From positions 1-58,195 of the forward strand of contig NZ_LJGW01000257.1 in the NCBI RefSeq assembly GCF_001751255.1: a stretch of DNA of 58,195 nt. Reading direction: 5' to 3'. This document shows, in pieces, positions 54,144-58,195 of the stretch. How positions within the stretch are numbered: position 1 is the first letter of the stretch; each line of letters begins with the position of its first letter. The notes under the pieces are model-generated. The model made no database searches, was not told the origin of the DNA, and saw only the letters and a program-made list of their open reading frames with translations. Source of the stretch: Streptomyces nanshensis (lineage in GTDB: Bacteria; Actinomycetota; Actinomycetes; Streptomycetales; Streptomycetaceae). Made by a program: the position numbers and the translations under genes.

Positions 54144-54404
54144 ATGTCCCTGCGCATCGGCCGCATGAGCCTGAAGTACCGCATACGAAGACGACCCGTC
54201 CTGCCCGCTTCCGCACGGAACGGGGACTTCGCGGCCCGCATACAGAGCGATCTCGCGCTCGACGACCTCCCTGACGAGGACCTGGCCGAGGATCTCTCCG
54301 AGAGCCTCGACATGTACGTCCTCGGCAGCAAGCCCCGGTGCGAGGAAGCGGAGTATCTGGAGCTGATGGAGGACGCCATAGAGCGCATAGCGCGCGAGAG
54401 TTGA
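54144..54404 (+). CDS. Small protein of unknown function (86 residues)
   Basis: An 86-residue frame starts at ATG 54144. TACGTT lies exactly six bases before it, as in other leaderless genes here. The N-terminus is basic ([17 protein letters not shown]); the rest is acidic and helical, with [20 protein letters not shown] and [20 protein letters not shown]. There is no transmembrane segment, signal peptide or known motif. Codon use (mostly G/C at third positions) supports a real gene. It is divergent from coaA and upstream of the GlmS-like gene. The role is unknown. Confidence 0.6.
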   Translation: MSLRIGRMSLKYRIRRRPVLPASARNGDFAARIQSDLALDDLPDEDLAEDLSESLDMYVLGSKPRCEEAEYLELMEDAIERIARES

Positions 54405-54573
54405 GCCGCCGCCCTCCGCGTCTCCGTTCGTTTCGTCCACGTCCGCCTCCGCGTTTCCGTCCGCCCCGTCCCGTCCTCATCAAGCATCGCCGTCCGCGTC
54501 TGCGGCCCCCGGGCCGTCGGCCGGGCGGCCGTCCGCGCGCAGGGCCCGTCCCGGACGCGTCTAGGGTTCTCGC

Positions 54574-55383
54574 ATGTGCGGAATCGTTGCGTACGCGGGA
54601 GGGCGTTCCGTCCTCGGTGTCCTGCTCGACGGGCTGCGCCTGCTGGAGCGTCCCGGCTACGACTCCGCCGGAGTCGCCCTGCTCGTCGACGGCGGGCTGG
54701 CCGCGGCGAAGAAGGCGGGCACGTTCGAGGACATGCGGCAGGAGCTGAGGGCGCGTCCGCTGCCCGACGCGACGACCGGGATCGGGCACATCCGCAGCGC
54801 CACACACGGTCCGCCCACCGACGTCAACGCTCATCCGCACCTGGACGATTCGGGGCGCGTCGCCGTCGTACAGAACGGCGACATCGCCGACCACGAACGG
54901 CTGCGGGCCGAACTGGCCGCCCGCGGCCATGAGTTGGTCTCGCAGACCGACACCGAGGCCGCGGCGCATCTGCTCGCCGAGCACTTCTCCTCCTGCGGCG
55001 ACCCGGCCGAGGCCATGCGCCAGGTCTGCCGCCGGCTCACCGGCGCCTTCGCGCTGGTGGCGGTGCACGCCGAGGAGCCCGACGTGCTCGTCGGCGGGTG
55101 CCGCGGCCTGCCGCTCACGGTGGGGACGGGCGACGGCGAGACGTTCCTCGCCTCCGACCCGGCGGCCTTCGCCCCGCACACCCGGGAGGCGGTCGACGTC
55201 GCCGACGGACATGTGGTGACGGTGCGGCCCGAGGGCGCGTGGATCACGGATCTGGACGGGGTACGGGCGGACCCGGTCCCGTACGAGGTACGGATCGGGA
55301 ACGGCGGCCCCGGCAGCACCGACCGGACAGGCACGGGCACGGGCTCCGGAACCGGCGGCGAGACCCTCGGGGGCGTCCGGTGA
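54574..55383 (+). CDS. GlmS-like stand-alone glutaminase domain (SIS domains missing)
   Basis: The 269-residue protein is the class II glutamine amidotransferase domain of glucosamine-6-phosphate synthase, which in GlmS frees ammonia from glutamine. The nucleophile Cys2 ([10 protein letters not shown]), Arg74 (HIRSATHG), Asn101-Gly102 (QNGD) and Asp126 (TDTE) are kept. Changes include [10 protein letters not shown] for the usual YRGYDSAG and Ser75 for the Trp that gates the ammonia channel. After about residue 240 comes a Gly/Thr/Ser-rich tail and then a stop. Both SIS sugar-isomerase domains (about 370 residues) are absent, and no trace remains because acpS begins at once with a GTGA overlap. 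TAGGGT lies six bases before the ATG. A true GlmS must exist elsewhere. Confidence 0.85.
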   Translation: MCGIVAYAGGRSVLGVLLDGLRLLERPGYDSAGVALLVDGGLAAAKKAGTFEDMRQELRARPLPDATTGIGHIRSATHGPPTDVNAHPHLDDSGRVAVVQNGDIADHERLRAELAARGHELVSQTDTEAAAHLLAEHFSSCGDPAEAMRQVCRRLTGAFALVAVHAEEPDVLVGGCRGLPLTVGTGDGETFLASDPAAFAPHTREAVDVADGHVVTVRPEGAWITDLDGVRADPVPYEVRIGNGGPGSTDRTGTGTGSGTGGETLGGVR

Positions 55384-55748
55384 TCGTGGGAGTCGGCATC
55401 GACGTGGCCGCCGTCGACCGCTTCGGCGAGGCCCTGGAACGTACGCCTCAGCTCGCCGAACGGCTCTTCGTGGAGGCCGAGTTGTGGCTGCCGAGCGGCG
55501 GACGGCGCGGTGTCGCCTCGCTGGCTGCACGGTTCGCCGCGAAGGAGGCGCTCGCCAAGGCCCTGGGTGCGCCCGGCGGCCTGAGCTGGACCGACGCCGA
55601 GGTCGTGCAGGCCGACTCGGGGCAGCCCTCGCTGACCGTACGCGGGACGGTCGCCGCGCGGGCCGAGGCGATGGGGGTACGCGGGTGGCATGTGTCCCTG
55701 TCGCACGACGCCGGGATCGCCTCCGCCGTGGTGATCGCCGAAGGCTGA
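55380..55748 (+). CDS. acpS: Holo-[acyl-carrier-protein] synthase
   Basis: AcpS transfers 4'-phosphopantetheine from CoA to acyl carrier proteins. The protein has 122 residues from GTG 55380, overlapping the preceding stop by four bases (GTGA). The Mg-binding Asp8 lies in [11 protein letters not shown] and Glu56 in [13 protein letters not shown], and [20 protein letters not shown] ends the protein. It uses CoA, whose synthesis involves coaA and panD in the same window. It is translationally coupled to the GlmS-like gene. Confidence 0.96.
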   Translation: MIVGVGIDVAAVDRFGEALERTPQLAERLFVEAELWLPSGGRRGVASLAARFAAKEALAKALGAPGGLSWTDAEVVQADSGQPSLTVRGTVAARAEAMGVRGWHVSLSHDAGIASAVVIAEG

Positions 55749-55841
55749 GGCTCCTCCCCGGCCGCGCACACCTCCTCCCCGCCGGGTCCGTCCGTCCCGT
55801 CCGTGTGGTCCCCTCAGATGCCGGGCCGTCAGACTGGGGGC

Positions 55842-57305
55842 ATGAGGACTGCGTACAGCGTCGAGACCGTACGGGCCGCCGAGCGTGAGCTGATGGACCG
55901 CGTGCCACCGGGAGCCCTGATGCAGCGGGCTGCGGCGGGGCTCGCCGCGGCGTGCGCCGGGATGCTGGGACGTACGTACGGCAGCCGGGTCGTGCTGCTG
56001 GTCGGCAGCGGCGACAACGGCGGCGACGCGCTCTACGCCGGTGCCCGGCTCGCCCGCCGCGGAGCGGGTGTGAGCGCCGTACTGCTGTCGCCGGAACGCG
56101 TCCACGAGGGCGGGCTGTCGGCGCTGCGGGCGGCCGGCGGCCGGGTGCTGACGGCGCCGGGCGCGGTCGTCGAGGGAGCGGCGGTCCCGGTGGAGCCGGT
56201 CATCGCCCGCGCCGACCTCGTCGTGGACGGGATCGTGGGGATCGGCGGCAGCGGCGGTCTGCGGCCCGCGGCCGTGGAGTTGCTGGAGCTGGTGCGCTCG
56301 CCGGTCGTGAGCGTGGATCTGCCCAGCGGTGTGGACGCGGACACGGGCGAGGTCTCCGGTGTGGCGGTACGGGCCGACGCGACGGTCACCTTCGGCGCGT
56401 ACAAGCCGGGACTGCTGATCGACCCCGCGCGCGAGCACGCCGGGGCGCTGCGGCTGATCGACATCGGGCTCGGGCCGTATCTCGGCGACCGTCCGGCCGT
56501 CGAGGCCCTCCAGCACCGGGACGTCGGCGAACTGCTGCCCCGGCCGGGCCCGGAGAGCGACAAGTACCGGCGGGGCGTGGTCGGCATCGTCGCCGGGTCG
56601 GCGCGCTATCCGGGCGCGGCCGTGCTCGCGGTGTCGGGAGCGCAGCGCGGCGGCGCGGGCGCCGTACGGTACGTGGGCCCCGCCGCGGACGCCGTGGTCA
56701 CGCGCCACCCCGAGACGCTGGTCTCGCAGGGACCGCCGAGCAAGGCGGGACGGGTGCAGGCGTGGGCCGTCGGATCGGGCCTGGGGGAGGACAAGGACCG
56801 GCTGGAGGACGTGCTTCCGGCCGACGTGCCGCTGCTCATCGACGCCGACGGACTGCGTCTCGCGGACGAGGCGGCGCTGCGCGCCCGCAGCGCTCCGACC
56901 GTGCTGACCCCGCACGCCGGGGAGGCGGCGGCGCTGCTCGGCCGGGAGCGCGCGGACGTCGAGGCGCACCGCCTGGCCTCGGCACGCGAACTGTCCGACC
57001 GTACGGGCGCGACCGTGCTGCTCAAGGGGTCGACCACGCTCGTCGTCGGGCCCGGCGGCGTCCGCGTCAACCCGACGGGCAGCGGCTGGCTGGCCACCGC
57101 CGGGACCGGGGACGTGCTGTCCGGGCTGATCGGTTCGCTGCTCGCCGGGGGGCTGGACGCGCTGGACGCGGCCTCCGCCGGTGCGTATGTGCACGGTCTG
57201 GCGGGGCGGTTGTCGCCGCGTCCGGCCGGTGCCTCGGATGTGGCGGAGGCGCTGACCGCGGCCTGGCGCGACCTGCTGCGCGGCGGCGGACCCGGGACGG
57301 ACTGA
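55842..57305 (+). CDS. nnr: Bifunctional NAD(P)HX epimerase / ADP-dependent NAD(P)HX dehydratase
   Basis: This metabolite-repair enzyme of 487 residues restores damaged hydrated NAD(P)H. The N-terminal YjeF_N epimerase domain (residues 1 to about 210) has [20 protein letters not shown] and [20 protein letters not shown]. The C-terminal ribokinase-like dehydratase domain (about 225-487) has [20 protein letters not shown] and the catalytic [26 protein letters not shown] lies six bases before the ATG, again leaderless in style. It follows acpS, as in many actinobacteria, and precedes alr. Confidence 0.94.
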   Translation: MRTAYSVETVRAAERELMDRVPPGALMQRAAAGLAAACAGMLGRTYGSRVVLLVGSGDNGGDALYAGARLARRGAGVSAVLLSPERVHEGGLSALRAAGGRVLTAPGAVVEGAAVPVEPVIARADLVVDGIVGIGGSGGLRPAAVELLELVRSPVVSVDLPSGVDADTGEVSGVAVRADATVTFGAYKPGLLIDPAREHAGALRLIDIGLGPYLGDRPAVEALQHRDVGELLPRPGPESDKYRRGVVGIVAGSARYPGAAVLAVSGAQRGGAGAVRYVGPAADAVVTRHPETLVSQGPPSKAGRVQAWAVGSGLGEDKDRLEDVLPADVPLLIDADGLRLADEAALRARSAPTVLTPHAGEAAALLGRERADVEAHRLASARELSDRTGATVLLKGSTTLVVGPGGVRVNPTGSGWLATAGTGDVLSGLIGSLLAGGLDALDAASAGAYVHGLAGRLSPRPAGASDVAEALTAAWRDLLRGGGPGTD

Positions 57306-57353
57306 GTCCCTGGGCCCTCTCCGGGAGACCCGGCCGCCGCTCGCTTCCGGCAG

Positions 57354-57842
57354 TCAGCCGAGGTGCTTCTCGAAGAAGTGCTCCGCGTACGGATCGTCGT
57401 GGTATCGCGGGATCTCCCCGTAGCCGTGCCGTGCGTAGAGCCGCCGTGCCTCGACGAGGTCGCCGCGGGTGTCCAGCCGTACGGCCGTCGCGCCGAGGTC
57501 CGCCGCGGCCTCCTCGGCGGCGGTCAGCAGCCGGGAGCCGAGGCCGTGCCGGCGGTCCTCCGGGCGCACCCAGACCCGCTTGAGCTCGGCGGTCTTCGGA
57601 CCGATGAGCCGCACGCCCGCGCACCCGGCGGCGCGGCCGCCCTCCGTCCGGTGCCGTACGACGAGGAGGACGCCGCGCGGCGGTGTCAGGTCCGCCGGGG
57701 ACATGCCCGCGAACTCCTCGTCGATCTCCGTGGGCGTCGCGGGACGTCCGTAGTAGCGGCTGACGACTTCGTCGAGGTACGCGCGGTGCAGGGCGACGGC
57801 GTCCCCGCCGACGGCCGGTTCGCGCGCGATGGCCCAGCTCAT
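57354..57842 (-). CDS. GNAT family N-acetyltransferase
   Basis: The protein has 162 residues from ATG 57842; GGAG lies ten bases upstream and GAGAAT seven bases upstream, so either start mode is possible. The GNAT acetyl-CoA site is LKRVWVRPEDRRHGLGSRLL (RRHGLG, residues about 95-100), followed by LDTRGDLVEARRLYARHGYG and the C-terminal YAEHFFEKHLG. The acceptor substrate is unknown. The gene interrupts the usual nnr-alr neighbourhood in the opposite orientation. Confidence 0.85.
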   Translation of the reverse strand: MSWAIAREPAVGGDAVALHRAYLDEVVSRYYGRPATPTEIDEEFAGMSPADLTPPRGVLLVVRHRTEGGRAAGCAGVRLIGPKTAELKRVWVRPEDRRHGLGSRLLTAAEEAAADLGATAVRLDTRGDLVEARRLYARHGYGEIPRYHDDPYAEHFFEKHLG

Positions 57843-57968
57843 GCTCCGTATTCTCCGCACCCCCGCAAGCGGTTTTCCCCGCCGCGTACGGAGACGTGGA
57901 GAGGACGAGGAGAGGCAGGGAGACACGTGGAGAAAGGCCGTACGGGGGCCACCTGAGACACTGAGACC

Positions 57969-58195
57969 GTGAACGACCGCTCCAGCCCCACGACTTTCCC
58001 CGGGCCGCCCGCCGCCGAAACGCTACGGGCGCGCGCCGAGATCGACCTCGACGCCGTACGCGCCAACGTCCGTACGCTGCGCGCCTGTGCGCCGCGCGCC
58101 GAGCTGATGGCCGTCGTGAAGGCGGACGGCTACGGGCACGGCGCCGTTCCGTGCGCCCGCGCGGCGCGCGAGGCGGGCGCCGCCTGGCTGGGCAC
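57969..58195 (+). CDS. alr: Alanine racemase (partial, runs off the right edge)
   Basis: The first 75 residues of the PLP enzyme that makes D-alanine for peptidoglycan are visible. After an N-terminal extension, [20 protein letters not shown] leads to [20 protein letters not shown], which contains the PLP-binding Lys. The GTG start has GACACT six bases upstream and no ribosome binding site. The rest lies beyond the window. Confidence 0.95.
   Translation, partial: MNDRSSPTTFPGPPAAETLRARAEIDLDAVRANVRTLRACAPRAELMAVVKADGYGHGAVPCARAAREAGAAWLG

Noticed and set aside
55098..55383. A frameshift hiding the SIS domains of the GlmS-like gene
   Set aside because: acpS begins four bases before the stop and fills the following DNA. 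No frame downstream encodes SIS-like sequence, so the domains are truly missing.
53002..55908. A 968-codon open frame on the minus strand through the coaA region
   Set aside because: Only its last 315 codons are coaA. The rest is the antisense of the small gene, the GlmS-like gene, acpS and the start of nnr, kept open by the high GC content.

Overview
The window is a high-GC actinobacterial chromosome segment, almost certainly Streptomyces or a very close relative. Protein lengths and sequences match that genus closely: a 1161-residue RpoB from a TTG start, a 1299-residue RpoC, Zn-binding forms of L33, L36, S14 and S4, and the order rpmG - MaoC pair - murB - tRNA-Trp - secE - nusG. It is a core region carrying transcription, translation and cell-wall precursor genes. 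I see no prophage, insertion sequence, CRISPR array or replication origin.

Layout. Positions 1-855 hold the N-terminus of an unidentified leftward gene, tRNA-Thr, tRNA-Met and rpmG. Positions 939-7094 hold two HadA/HadB-like hot-dog dehydratases, murB, an NmrA-type oxidoreductase divergent from a TetR regulator, a deaminase of the adenosine deaminase family and an aspartate aminotransferase. Positions 7271-20510 hold tRNA-Trp, secE-nusG, rplK-rplA, a lipoprotein, rplJ-rplL with an L10-type leader, and rpoB-rpoC. After a DUF1707 protein comes the str operon (rpsL, rpsG, fusA, tuf). A short four-gene interval (yceI-like, panD, MDR oxidoreductase, GlxA/AraC regulator) separates it from the complete S10-spc-alpha ribosomal supercluster (29902-47103), which includes secY, adk, map, infA and rpoA. 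Then come truA, a membrane protein, rplM-rpsI, glmM, a strange 0.6-kb repeat-rich convergent gap, coaA, a small unknown gene, a stand-alone GlmS-like glutaminase domain, acpS, nnr, a GNAT acetyltransferase and the start of alr.

How the genes work together. The ribosomal and RNA polymerase operons are tightly packed, with many stop/start overlaps. They are separated by strong GC-rich hairpins that mark operon borders or attenuators. The rpsL and rpsJ leaders share a nearly identical 25-nt hairpin element, which suggests a common leader-level control. The single-gene units outside these operons mostly look leaderless, with a -10 hexamer 6-7 nt before the start codon. The right end gathers envelope precursor functions (glmM, GlmS-like, alr) and cofactor or carrier functions (coaA, acpS, nnr).

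Most unusual points: (1) a degenerate array of about eight 67-70-bp units built around a CGTACG-N4-GTATAC core between glmM and coaA, with related copies before glmM; (2) an apparent four-residue deletion in the CoaA P-loop; (3) Asn instead of Ser at RpoB position 442 (E. coli 531), a natural rifamycin-resistance position; (4) a GlmS relative that has lost both SIS domains and the channel-gating Trp; (5) the shared S12/S10 leader hairpin.
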